Assembly: GCF_000621845.1 (NCBI RefSeq)
Contig: NZ_JHXF01000006.1
Coordinates: 124,001-188,000, forward strand
Direction of reading: 5' to 3'
Length of the DNA: 64,000 nucleotides
Source of the DNA: Ruminococcus flavefaciens MA2007
GTDB taxonomy: Bacteria > Bacillota > Clostridia > Oscillospirales > Ruminococcaceae
Shown: piece after piece, positions 50,143-58,561 of the stretch
How the letters are laid out: each line of letters starts with the position of its first letter
How positions within the stretch are numbered: the first letter of the stretch is position 1
Translations under genes and position numbers: made by a program
Notes under the pieces: generated by a model
Databases searched by the model: none
Seen by the model: only the letters and a program-made list of their open reading frames with translations
What the model was told of the DNA's origin: nothing

Positions 50143-51897
50143 TCATATTAGCTCTAAAAGTTGATCGATATTCTTCTTTCCGAACATAGGCTTTCCGTCA
50201 TTGATGATCATGCAGGGCACACTCATCACATTATATGTTTCTCTCCACGCTGGAAAATGGTTGAGGTCATACACTTCTGCACTCACATTCGGGTTCAATG
50301 CAGCAATGCGCTGTGCGCTCATGACAAGCTCTGGGCACATCGTGCAGGACAGCGACACCAGAATGCGAATATCCGTTTGTTTGTTGATGCTCTGTGCCTT
50401 TGCTTTCAGCACATCATCAAGTGGCTGACCAGGACCTGCCGCATTGTATAATCCAAGCATAAAAGAAGTAAACTCATGACCGCCTGGGACTCCATGAAAT
50501 GCCAAGCCCAAATAGTTTCCGTTTGTATCACATATACGAACCAACGGTCTATCATCAACTGGTTCTGGATTCTCCTGTATAATGAGTTTGTCCGTCAGCT
50601 TTGCCATTTCGTACATATAAGTCTTCAACTCAACAGACAATGCCGAATCATCTAGATACAGCTTCAACAAGAGCTGTCTTTCCATTCTTGCAAAGACAGT
50701 CTGCATTTGCTGAATCATATCTGATGAAAACAACGTACTGTCTGTATTCGTATCTACTTTCGATTGTGAAGATACGCTTTTTGCCGCTTCAGGCTTTTGC
50801 GGAATGTGACCGGTTTTACGCTGCATAGATTGTGCGTACTTTTCAAGTTCTGTTGCAGCCAATGCCGCATCGCCAACAGCAGTAACGACCTGACGTAACG
50901 GCTTTACACATACATTACCGGCAGCATACAAACCGGGGATATTTGTTTTCTGTGACCTGTCGGTAATAATATACCCTTGTGAATCAAGCTCTGCAATGTC
51001 CTTGACAAGTGCCGTAGAGGGTTCGTATCCTGCAAAGACAAAGATACCGAAGGTATCATTCGTATCCGCCGTATAGGTCGTGATCTCGTCGGTTTTGTTG
51101 TTTCTATACGTGATAGTTTTTAATGAATCCTCTCCAGTCACTTCAAGCACTTCGGTATTGTAGAGGATGGTAATATCCTTGTGTTCCTTTGTCTCACGAG
51201 CAACTGCCTCGGCACAGGTAAAATCATCTCCACGGACAAGAACAGTCACATGACTTGCATATTTTGTGAGGAATACACTTTCTTCCGCAGCAGCATAGCC
51301 GCCACCAATTACGAATACCGGCTTCCCAGTGAAAAACTCACCATCGCAGGTCGCACAATATGCAACACCGTGTCCTCTAAATTCTGCCTCACCCTTAAAG
51401 CCAATCATTCGTGGATGCGCTCCCGTTGCCAGCAGGATGCCAAAGCATTTCAGATTTCCCTTTGAGGTTTTTACCGTCTTAATATCGTCAGTCACATCCA
51501 GTGAACTTACCTCTGTAAGCAGGAATTCTGCTCCGAATCGTTCAGCCTGTTTGCGCATTGTGTTAGTAATGGTATTGCCGTCGGTGTGCAAGATACTAGG
51601 ATAGTTGACCACCTCGGACGTGATTGTAATCTGACCGCCGAATTTTTCTTTTTCAACGACCACAGCCCTGTACCTTGCTCGTGCAAGATATAAGGCTGCT
51701 GTCAGACCGGCAGGTCCGCCACCGATGATTACAACATCATAAAGCTTTTTTTCATCTAGTGCAATCCTTACATACGCTCTTAATGTTTCATGGTTTATTC
51801 CATATTTTGGAGCTATTTGCTTACAGCCTCCATTTCCATTAAGAACATCCTGCACAGCTGCAATTCGTTCTTCATCTGTTAATTTCCTTCGTGACAT
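50143..51897 (-). CDS. IS-OrfA fragment fused to a permuted AhpF-like disulfide reductase
   Basis: One 584-residue frame. Residues 1-49 are an IS3-type OrfA helix-turn-helix (LTDEERIAAVQDVLNGNGG). From residue 51 it is thioredoxin reductase-like: FAD motif GGGPAG 59-64, redox CATC 181-184, NAD motif GGGYAA 198-203, second FAD motif around YAAGNV 324-329. After a linker (360-400) comes an AhpF N-terminal-domain-like module about 405-584 with LDDSALSVELK, GGHEFTSF and redox CTMC 518-521. AhpF has these two parts in the reverse order. Probably moves electrons from NADH to peroxiredoxin- or thioredoxin-like partners. The start codon and ribosome site come from the IS. Confidence 0.85.
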   Translation of the reverse strand: MSRRKLTDEERIAAVQDVLNGNGGCKQIAPKYGINHETLRAYVRIALDEKKLYDVVIIGGGPAGLTAALYLARARYRAVVVEKEKFGGQITITSEVVNYPSILHTDGNTITNTMRKQAERFGAEFLLTEVSSLDVTDDIKTVKTSKGNLKCFGILLATGAHPRMIGFKGEAEFRGHGVAYCATCDGEFFTGKPVFVIGGGYAAAEESVFLTKYASHVTVLVRGDDFTCAEAVARETKEHKDITILYNTEVLEVTGEDSLKTITYRNNKTDEITTYTADTNDTFGIFVFAGYEPSTALVKDIAELDSQGYIITDRSQKTNIPGLYAAGNVCVKPLRQVVTAVGDAALAATELEKYAQSMQRKTGHIPQKPEAAKSVSSQSKVDTNTDSTLFSSDMIQQMQTVFARMERQLLLKLYLDDSALSVELKTYMYEMAKLTDKLIIQENPEPVDDRPLVRICDTNGNYLGLAFHGVPGGHEFTSFMLGLYNAAGPGQPLDDVLKAKAQSINKQTDIRILVSLSCTMCPELVMSAQRIAALNPNVSAEVYDLNHFPAWRETYNVMSVPCMIINDGKPMFGKKNIDQLLELI

Positions 51898-51964
51898 AAA
51901 ATTACCCCCTTAGAGTTTTAACACTTTTGTTTTTTCGTGTGTCTACTCTAAGGGGATTATATCA
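51748..51964 (-). mobile_element. IS remnant 2 (left end and orfA start) fused to the reductase gene
   Basis: On the minus strand it begins TGATATAATCCCCTTAGAG at 51964, as does remnant 1, then has AAGGGGGT and the ATG at 51897, and ends near residue 50 of the fusion. The end sequence contains TATAAT close to its tip, so it could supply a -10 box. Confidence 0.7.
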
Positions 51965-51993
51965 TGAAGGGCGGTCGTCAAATTAGTTTTTTC

Positions 51994-53064
51994 TTATTTC
52001 TTTTTAATGAATTCTTCCATTGACATCGGAGTTTCTTTTGTAGTCGATACATATGCGTAGTACGAAAGAATATTGGAAGCGTCCACAGCATTGATACTGC
52101 CGTTGCGGTCAACGTCTGCGGCAAGCTTCTGATTCGCATCGAGGTCGCCGTTCTTATTGGTGGAGGTCATGGCGTAGTATGTCAGGACCTCAGAAGCGTC
52201 AACCGCATTTATCAGCCTGTCATTATTTACGTCGCCAAGCTTATACTCAGTAGTTTCATCAGGGTTAGCCGTTGTTGTGACAGTAGTTGTAGTGGTTGTC
52301 GTTGTTGTCGTAGTTTTTTTCTCGCCGAGTATCCTGATGTAGCCGTTGTATATACCCTTAGTGAATACATAGGTCATCTGAAGTTTTCCTGCCTCGTCCT
52401 TATGACTGTTTATAAAGGTATCAGCTACTATGCCGTCGTCTGTATACGCCAAGCCTATGGGATAGAGTTCACCCTGCTCAGCATTTTCGGGAACTATAAA
52501 ATCAATGGTGAATAAACAGCTGTGATCCAGCAGAGTATCCTCGGCATATGCATAGAATGCCAGCTGTCCGTCTTCGATCTTTGCCGAGCCTGTAGTGAAG
52601 CCGTTTAATCCTTTGCCTGGTGTTATGAATTTACCTGCTGAGTTTTCTTTGACAGTCAGACGAGTGTCATAAAAAACGTGGAACTTGATGTAGCTGACCG
52701 GTTCCGTTGCGCCTGTAATACTGAAATAAACTCGCTGGACCTTGCCCTTTGCATATTCGGGGTCAAGTCCTATCTTATCGAAATAGAGCATAATGCCGCC
52801 ATCATAATCCCTGGGATCTATCTTCGGAGTATTCCAATCCTTCGGCTGTACCCAGCGAGTTCTGTCGTAGGGGACTTCCATGTCGTCCTGTTTGTCAAAG
52901 GGATTATCTGATATCGTATCAGACGTATCAGCGACACTTTCTGCTTCGGTGAGATCTGTTGAATTTGCTTTTATGATGCTGTCGGGAAAGCAATAATAAA
53001 GCGATAAGACCAGTGCAAGACTTGTTATTAATGATATAAAGCGAGTTAAAAGTCTATTTTTCAT
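51994..53064 (-). CDS. Cohesin-dockerin adaptor protein, ScaC-like
   Basis: A 356-residue secreted protein. Signal peptide about 1-34; acidic spacer; a cohesin-like module about 88-246 with KGKVQRVYFSITGATEPVSY, LFTIDFIVPENAEQGELYPI and a closing strand YVFTKGIYNGYIRI; a Thr12-type linker at 251-262; dockerin about 276-343 with two calcium loops (DVNNDRLINAVDASEVL and DVDRNGSINAVDASNIL). One cohesin plus one dockerin is the layout of R. flavefaciens ScaC, an adaptor that changes which enzymes bind the scaffold. Its dockerin (AVDAS type) differs from the enzyme dockerins here (SFDL type). AGGAGG before the ATG at 53064. The cohesin call is by pattern. Confidence 0.75.
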   Translation of the reverse strand: MKNRLLTRFISLITSLALVLSLYYCFPDSIIKANSTDLTEAESVADTSDTISDNPFDKQDDMEVPYDRTRWVQPKDWNTPKIDPRDYDGGIMLYFDKIGLDPEYAKGKVQRVYFSITGATEPVSYIKFHVFYDTRLTVKENSAGKFITPGKGLNGFTTGSAKIEDGQLAFYAYAEDTLLDHSCLFTIDFIVPENAEQGELYPIGLAYTDDGIVADTFINSHKDEAGKLQMTYVFTKGIYNGYIRILGEKKTTTTTTTTTTTVTTTANPDETTEYKLGDVNNDRLINAVDASEVLTYYAMTSTNKNGDLDANQKLAADVDRNGSINAVDASNILSYYAYVSTTKETPMSMEEFIKKK

Positions 53065-53161
53065 AATTGACCTCCTGTTACACAGCAATTCAGTAATAAC
53101 AGATTATCATAATTTCTGCAATGTGTCAATACCTTTCTTGGAAGAATATATGCATAGAATA

Positions 53162-53182
53162 AGGCAATCCAACGGACTGCCT
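53162..53182 (-). terminator. Weak terminator downstream of the CE3/CE15 gene
   Basis: Arms AGGCAATCC and GGACTGCCT around AAC; the U tract is poor (TTATTCTATG on the minus strand). Confidence 0.5.
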
Positions 53183-53208
53183 TGTTGTAATGCTAAAATA
53201 CGATTTTT

Positions 53209-53309
53209 CTGTTCTGATTTGTCCCTTACAATTTATTTTAGAAATTATATCAATCTGTGCAGTGCTATGTGCAGATGCACTGCACAGATCAACATCGGAA
53301 AAGAATTAT
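53209..53309 (-). ncRNA. 3'UTR structured element, copy 2 (after CE3/CE15 gene)
   Basis: Same element as at 12093-12193. Here the hairpin is perfect over 13 pairs (ATCTGTGCAGTGC and GCACTGCACAGAT). It begins 25 bases after the stop codon of the esterase gene and is followed by a weak terminator, the same order as at the first copy. Confidence 0.6.
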
Positions 53310-53334
53310 AACATCAGCTATTGATGTGTATGGA

Positions 53335-55644
53335 TCAGTAAAGCCACTTTGAAGCGAATGTATCTGCAAATGAGTCTTTATTCTTTGGAAGAGCAAATAC
53401 AGAGGTCTGAAGCTCTTCAAGGTTCATTTTCGGCTGTATTCCGTATACATGATAGTCGAAATACTGTACCATTTTCTCGACGTCTTCTGCTATGACTGCG
53501 TGACCTGATTTATGGATATTTATAGCAAGATGATCGCTGAGCCCAACATAATCCCACACGTGCTTCATACCGAGGTAAGCCATCCATACTGACGGAGCAT
53601 TTACCCAGTCCTCGCTTTCGCATGAGCCGATTATAAACAGATACCTGTCAGGATCACAGCAGAGAGAGCCCAGCATATGCTGATCCATCGGGAACTGCTC
53701 GGCGTTTTTGAACTCCATGAATCTTCCGTTGAACCAGCCCTGCTCGCCCGAAGCCTGTAGGCTTCCGAGAGGCTCGTTTTCCTTATATGTATAAGATGAA
53801 GAACCGCCCTTGCTGGAGAAGTCATAGGTCTTTCCCACTGAGCTGTAGCGATACAGTGCCAGACCGCCTGCACCCGAGCATGAGGGAGCACACATCTTGA
53901 TACGTGTATCGAATGCTCCGCATACAGAAGCTGCCTTGCCGTATCTTGAAACTCCTGTAACGATAGAGCTGTCGGGATTGATGTTCAGCTCCTTTGCTGC
54001 TCCATTGTAAAGAGCGTCGAGTATTCTGCTGATTCCCCATGACCATGCCATAAGATCGCCTGTCTGCTGATCCCAGCTGTTACCGTAAGGATAGAGATCA
54101 TAGAAAGCACCCTTGTGCTGGTTGTTATCCTGTGCAGTTCCCGGAGCGCTGAACATTCCGTCACTGTCGTAGGTTATAACTGCATAGCCGTTTGAAGTAG
54201 CGGTGCTTTCAGAAATACCCTTGTGCATACCAAGGATAACAGGAGCTCCGCCCTCATGGCGGACATTCTTAGGAAGATTTATAACTGCCTTGAATGAAGC
54301 TGTCTTGCCTGTGCTCTTGCGCTTAACGTTGACAGTCATGCTGTTGCCGCTAATGCTGTAGGTAGTTTCATCATCGGAGCCGTCTATCCATTTGCCATAC
54401 ATATAATACTCATACATACAGCTGATCTCGCTCTGACGCTTCCACCAGTCGTCGGTGGATTCTACCTTTGAACCGTCCATAAATATGAAAGGATCGGGAA
54501 TATCCTTTGAGCTTTTCAGCTGATTTACAGCAGGGAAGTTGTAGCTCTTTTCAAAAACAGGCTTTTCTGTGACAGTTTTTTCGGCCACGGTGAACTCTTT
54601 TATCTTACCGATTATAAAGCTCCGGAGCTGAACAAGGTCTGCTACCTCTGCCTTGCCATTCTGATCTATGTCAGCGGCTTTCTTTATGTTATTATCCTGG
54701 AAGCCGTTTATGAGTCCCTTTCGCATGATAACTTCATCAAAGGAAGATATCATCTTATCGCCGTCGAGGTCTCCGTAAATAAACTCTGGACTGCTGTTAC
54801 CCTGTGTTGCAGGCTGATTTGGCTGTGTCTGCTGCTGATCATCAGAGGCTTTTAAATAGCCCTCGATCTGTTCGAGCCAGTATTTTCCCATCTTCTCATA
54901 GCCGCCTGCGTTGGGGTGAACTCCGTCCGCAAGGTCCTTTGAAGCGTCTATTACGCTGTGGATATCGGCGTAGATAACGTTTTTGCTGCTGTAATCATTG
55001 GCAACCTTTTTTATGAGCTCATTGTATTTTGCAATATCACCGTTTGAATTGCCGCCCCAGCCGGAATTGCCAAGGTCGGGAATAGTAGTCAGGAAAACCT
55101 TTCCGTTTGACGGCATATTTTCTCTCAGATAGTCAAGAAGCTTGTGCAGACGTTCCTCTGAGCCGTCAAGATGACCGTTTGAAACATCGTTTGTACCTAT
55201 CTGAAGAAGTATTATATCGGGAGAGTACTTTTTTATATAATCTCCGCCCTGCATTGTCTCAAGGATACCGTTGAGCTGACCGAACCAGCCGCCCGGCAGG
55301 TTGGTTATGGTATAGCCGCTGTATCCTGCGTGATTGTCGTCGTACTTGACACTCTGACCGTTGTAATTGAAGGAAGCGCTGTCCTTTCCCTCAGGTCCTA
55401 CGAGATCAACGTTTGTGTAGCCCTTTTGCTGCAAAAAGCAGCTGAGATACTTTCTGTAGCCGCCCTCGTCAGCCATACCGTATGTGATAGAATCGCCCAG
55501 AGGCATGATCTTGATGGTGTCGGCTGCTGAACTCTGCCTCGGTGCAGAGGGAAGCAGGCTTAGTGTAGAAATCGAAAGTGCAAGAGATGTGCCGATTCTG
55601 AGAAAACGTTTTATTGTTTCCCCGACAATAAAGTGCTTTTTCAT
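53335..55644 (-). CDS. cesA: Cellulosomal esterase: CE3-dockerin-CE15 (CesA-like)
   Basis: A 769-residue secreted enzyme. Signal peptide about 1-41; CE3 SGNH acetyl esterase about 43-265 with Ser52 (GDSITYG), GTND 150-153, Asp240 and His243 (DGVHPN); Gln/Pro linker; dockerin about 288-350 (first loop DLDGDKMISSFD); CE15 glucuronoyl esterase about 370-769 with nucleophile Ser566 in TGVSRYGKAA, an acidic segment GSCESEDW and HKSGHAV with the probable catalytic His. CE3 removes acetyl groups from xylan; CE15 cuts the ester between 4-O-methyl-glucuronic acid of xylan and lignin alcohols. The same module order is known in R. flavefaciens CesA. Promoter at 55745-55773. Confidence 0.93.
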   Translation of the reverse strand: MKKHFIVGETIKRFLRIGTSLALSISTLSLLPSAPRQSSAADTIKIMPLGDSITYGMADEGGYRKYLSCFLQQKGYTNVDLVGPEGKDSASFNYNGQSVKYDDNHAGYSGYTITNLPGGWFGQLNGILETMQGGDYIKKYSPDIILLQIGTNDVSNGHLDGSEERLHKLLDYLRENMPSNGKVFLTTIPDLGNSGWGGNSNGDIAKYNELIKKVANDYSSKNVIYADIHSVIDASKDLADGVHPNAGGYEKMGKYWLEQIEGYLKASDDQQQTQPNQPATQGNSSPEFIYGDLDGDKMISSFDEVIMRKGLINGFQDNNIKKAADIDQNGKAEVADLVQLRSFIIGKIKEFTVAEKTVTEKPVFEKSYNFPAVNQLKSSKDIPDPFIFMDGSKVESTDDWWKRQSEISCMYEYYMYGKWIDGSDDETTYSISGNSMTVNVKRKSTGKTASFKAVINLPKNVRHEGGAPVILGMHKGISESTATSNGYAVITYDSDGMFSAPGTAQDNNQHKGAFYDLYPYGNSWDQQTGDLMAWSWGISRILDALYNGAAKELNINPDSSIVTGVSRYGKAASVCGAFDTRIKMCAPSCSGAGGLALYRYSSVGKTYDFSSKGGSSSYTYKENEPLGSLQASGEQGWFNGRFMEFKNAEQFPMDQHMLGSLCCDPDRYLFIIGSCESEDWVNAPSVWMAYLGMKHVWDYVGLSDHLAINIHKSGHAVIAEDVEKMVQYFDYHVYGIQPKMNLEELQTSVFALPKNKDSFADTFASKWLY

Positions 55645-55663
55645 AAGTACCTCCCAAATAAAA

Positions 55664-55676
55664 TTAATTAAATTAA
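55664..55676. promoter_or_regulatory. AT-rich site in the CE3/CE15 leader
   Basis: TTAATTAAATTAA; its exact reverse complement occurs at 56045-56057 in the same intergenic region. Possible operator pair. Confidence 0.3.
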
Positions 55677-55744
55677 TGTGTGCTTTTTGTTTCCCCGCCT
55701 TTTGTTTTTATCAAGGCAGAATGCATAATTTTATTATACAAAAT

Positions 55745-55773
55745 ATAACATAATTGTGAATTGCCTTTGTCAA
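55745..55773 (-). promoter_or_regulatory. Promoter of the CE3/CE15 gene
   Basis: Minus-strand TTGACA, 17-base spacer, TGTTAT, about 100 bases before the start codon. The remaining gap to 56267 is AT-rich and holds only the second copy of the TTAATTTAATTAA word. Confidence 0.5.
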
Positions 55774-56267
55774 CAATATACACTAATCAACCGCGAATTG
55801 TAAAGAGTTTGTGAACAAAAGAGCAATTTTTGGTCAGCAAGCAGCAATAATTGGTGATAAAAAGGTAATATATTGATGTTGTATGCAAAAATATATCAAA
55901 ATTGTTACTGCATGAGCTGGATTCGTAACAAAAAATCCATATTCAAATCGTGCTAACAATATCATTTTTGGGTCGGATTGGGTATAGTTATATTTATTTC
56001 TTAACTGCTCGTAACTTCTGAAAAAAGACAGGCTATCAGTGCACTTAATTTAATTAATACACATTGGGTGGATAATATCAATTAAGAAGATAATGTATTT
56101 GATCAACATAATCTGACAGGCTGAATTAAAAAACATATTGGCAAATCTGAATATGTGTGCTATAATAAACGTAAACTCAATTTTGTCAAGTATCATATCC
56201 AAGATTTTATTGGTACATCAATATTTATGAAATAGGAAATTTACTCGTAATTCGGGAGGATAACATT

Positions 56268-56711
56268 ATGGATAACGTTTCAAAAGCAGTGGAGCTGTTC
56301 GGTAAAGGATTTAAGTGTTCACAGGCAGTATTTGCCGCTTTTTCGGAGGAGTTCGGCATCAGCGAAAAACAGGCTTTGCAGATCGGCGCCTGTTTTGGCG
56401 GCGGAATGAGCAAGGCGGAGGTCTGCGGTGCCTGCACGGGGGCACTTATGGTTCTCGGTATGAAGTATGGGCAGTACGATATTGATGACCTTGAAAGCCG
56501 TGCTGCCGAGAGCGAAAAGGCGTTGCAGTTACTTGAGAGGTTCAAGAAACGTAATGGTTCATATATCTGCCGTGAGATACTCGGCTGTGATATTTCTACC
56601 GATGAAGGCAGAAATTTTGCGAGGGCAAATGGACTGTACGTAAAATACTGCACCGAAATGGTACGCACTGCAGCAAAGATAACAGCTGAAATGCTGGAAG
56701 AAGATAAGTGA
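56268..56711 (+). CDS. C_GCAxxG_C_C family protein
   Basis: A 147-residue protein with the conserved Cys pattern of this family: FKCSQAVFAAF, IGACFGGGM, CGACTGALMVLG and a distal CREILGCD plus KYC. Proteins of this family are thought to be redox-active or metal-binding; no reaction is established. A GGGAGG precedes the ATG. Its stop overlaps an extended frame of the next gene, but the likely start of that gene lies 60 bases on. Confidence 0.88.
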   Translation: MDNVSKAVELFGKGFKCSQAVFAAFSEEFGISEKQALQIGACFGGGMSKAEVCGACTGALMVLGMKYGQYDIDDLESRAAESEKALQLLERFKKRNGSYICREILGCDISTDEGRNFARANGLYVKYCTEMVRTAAKITAEMLEEDK

Positions 56712-56770
56712 TTCTTGCGGTATGTCCGGCTTTGAAAGCTTACCGCGGCTATCCGTTCACGGAGGTAAAA

Positions 56771-57337
56771 ATGAAGGTATTTGATTTTGATAACACACTA
56801 TATCACGGAGAGAGTGCGGTAGACCTTGCTCTGTTTATGATAAAAAATAACAGGAGGATCATATTGTATCTGCCTAAGATATTCATAAATCTCATAAAGT
56901 ACAAGCTTTGCATTGTCAGGAAAGAGAAAATGGTTCGCGCTATCAACGACTTTATGAGAAATGCCCTTCGTGATAAAAATGAGATATATGAGCCAGTAGA
57001 GGGATTTTGGGGGAAAAACGGTCACAAGCTGGACAGAAAAATGCTTGCAAAAATCAGTCATGACGATGTTATTATTACTGCCGGACCTGATTTTCTGATA
57101 AACGGGATACGCGGTATTATCAACACTGACCATATTATCAGCAGCAGGATAGACTCTGAAAAAATGAAGGTCAGATATCTCAATTTCGGTGAAAACAAGG
57201 TCAAAGGGTATAAGGCATTATATGGGGATAAACGAATAGAATGCTTCTACACCGATTCCTATAATGACAAGGCACTTATGGAAATTTCCGACAGGGTATT
57301 TATAGTAAAAAAAGGCAGGCTCACCAGAATAAAATAA
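56771..57337 (+). CDS. HAD superfamily phosphatase (HAD-IB-like)
   Basis: A 188-residue protein. Motif I FDFDNTLYH with nucleophile Asp5 and acid/base Asp7; motif II near IITAGP; motif III Lys near GENKVKGY; motif IV FYTDSYNDKALM. Resembles the phosphoserine phosphatase-like HAD-IB group. Substrate unknown. ATG 56771 follows GGAGG and starts at the conserved motif. Terminated at 57351-57380. Confidence 0.85.
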   Translation: MKVFDFDNTLYHGESAVDLALFMIKNNRRIILYLPKIFINLIKYKLCIVRKEKMVRAINDFMRNALRDKNEIYEPVEGFWGKNGHKLDRKMLAKISHDDVIITAGPDFLINGIRGIINTDHIISSRIDSEKMKVRYLNFGENKVKGYKALYGDKRIECFYTDSYNDKALMEISDRVFIVKKGRLTRIK

Positions 57338-57350
57338 TTTAGTGAAATAG

Positions 57351-57380
57351 AATGAAGGCGGCTTTAGAGCCGCCTTCATA
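57351..57380. terminator. Terminator after the HAD gene
   Basis: TGAAGGCGGCT and AGCCGCCTTCA arms around TTAG, then TATTTTAT. Confidence 0.85.
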
Positions 57381-57456
57381 TTTTATGTGAGCTTGTTTTA
57401 TTTGCTTTTACAGTATTTATTGCAGTTATTTGGAGTGTTGTAAAAAACTGAAGTTA

Positions 57457-58266
57457 TCAGTTTGCAGCTTCAAGTCTGCTTTCAAAATCTTCAGGGGTAA
57501 AGCCTGATACTCTGATCGACATTATGTAATCATCATTAATTCTTCTGACATAGTTTATGTGATTCTGATCAAAAACGGTGTAGCTTGCTTTGATGTAGCT
57601 CTTGCCGCAGAGTTCAACAGTTTTGGGAGCACTTATATCAGTTGCCTCAATATCAGGCGAGAAGCTCAGCTCATTGCGCTGCATGAATTCTGCTGCGGTA
57701 ATATCGGTGGCATCTGGGTATCTGAGTTTTGTGTTAAAGAACCATACATCGACATATTTTACATTTTCCATATCCTCGCCATAGCAGGCAGAAGCGTCCA
57801 GTGTGCCTGTGAAGTAGGTCTCTTTTTCTGCTTCGCTCATGAATCTTGTGGGCATGATATAGTGAGTATTAAGATCGTCACTGTTCAGGAAATGAACATT
57901 TTCGGGTATAGTAATCTTTATGCCTGCAAATTCTGAGGTATAGACGTTTCCGTTGGATATTCCTGCGGAAAATGCATTATTCTCAGCAGTTTCGTTTTCA
58001 AGCTGAGCAGTATTTGTGTCTGTTACCTGAGCTTCTTTGTTATTTGTCTCAGCAGAGACAATAGTGGTATCATTTGTTACACTTGTGACAGTAGTTTCTG
58101 ACGGTTTAGCAGAGGTGAGTTCTGTTGTTATTTCTGCAGAAATAGCTACTGCGTTTGGTTTATCGGCTGGTGAAGTAGCAGCTTCGGGGAAAGAGACATT
58201 GTCCTTTCCGCATGATGTGAGTGCGCAAAGTGTGACTGCAAGTGTGATAATAATTGACTTTTTCAT
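57457..58266 (-). CDS. Putative lipoprotein with Thr/Ala-rich spacer
   Basis: A 269-residue protein: lipobox LTSC puts the lipidated Cys near 19, a Thr/Glu/Ala-rich spacer extends to about 110, and a globular domain of about 150 residues follows with no motif that I recognise. ATG 58266 follows AAAGGAG and begins MKKSIIITLAV; upstream in-frame ATGs are not supported. Convergent with the HAD gene. Confidence 0.7.
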   Translation of the reverse strand: MKKSIIITLAVTLCALTSCGKDNVSFPEAATSPADKPNAVAISAEITTELTSAKPSETTVTSVTNDTTIVSAETNNKEAQVTDTNTAQLENETAENNAFSAGISNGNVYTSEFAGIKITIPENVHFLNSDDLNTHYIMPTRFMSEAEKETYFTGTLDASACYGEDMENVKYVDVWFFNTKLRYPDATDITAAEFMQRNELSFSPDIEATDISAPKTVELCGKSYIKASYTVFDQNHINYVRRINDDYIMSIRVSGFTPEDFESRLEAAN

Positions 58267-58561
58267 AATTGTTACTCCTTTATATGTATAGGTTTCAAAA
58301 CTAAATTGAACGTTCATAAATACTAATCGGAGCGAAAAAATGAAATGTGACATAAATTTCTGAATTAAAAAAATAATTTCTGAAAATCTCATGAGCCGCC
58401 GTTTACGACGGCTTAGTGTGCAAAAAAGTCAGAGCAGAGCAGACAACAGCGCAGCTGCGATATTATGTCCATGAACCTTTTTCATATCAATGCAATACTA
58501 TGAAACAGGCGGTTGTTTTACAGCCGGTTTTACTGCAATTGGTGGGAAAGGAAACATATAC

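Noticed and set aside
58490-58561. Metal riboswitch or N-terminal extension of the ZIP transporter
   Set aside because: No match to Mn or NiCo aptamer consensus, and the extension lacks a ribosome site and membrane-protein character.
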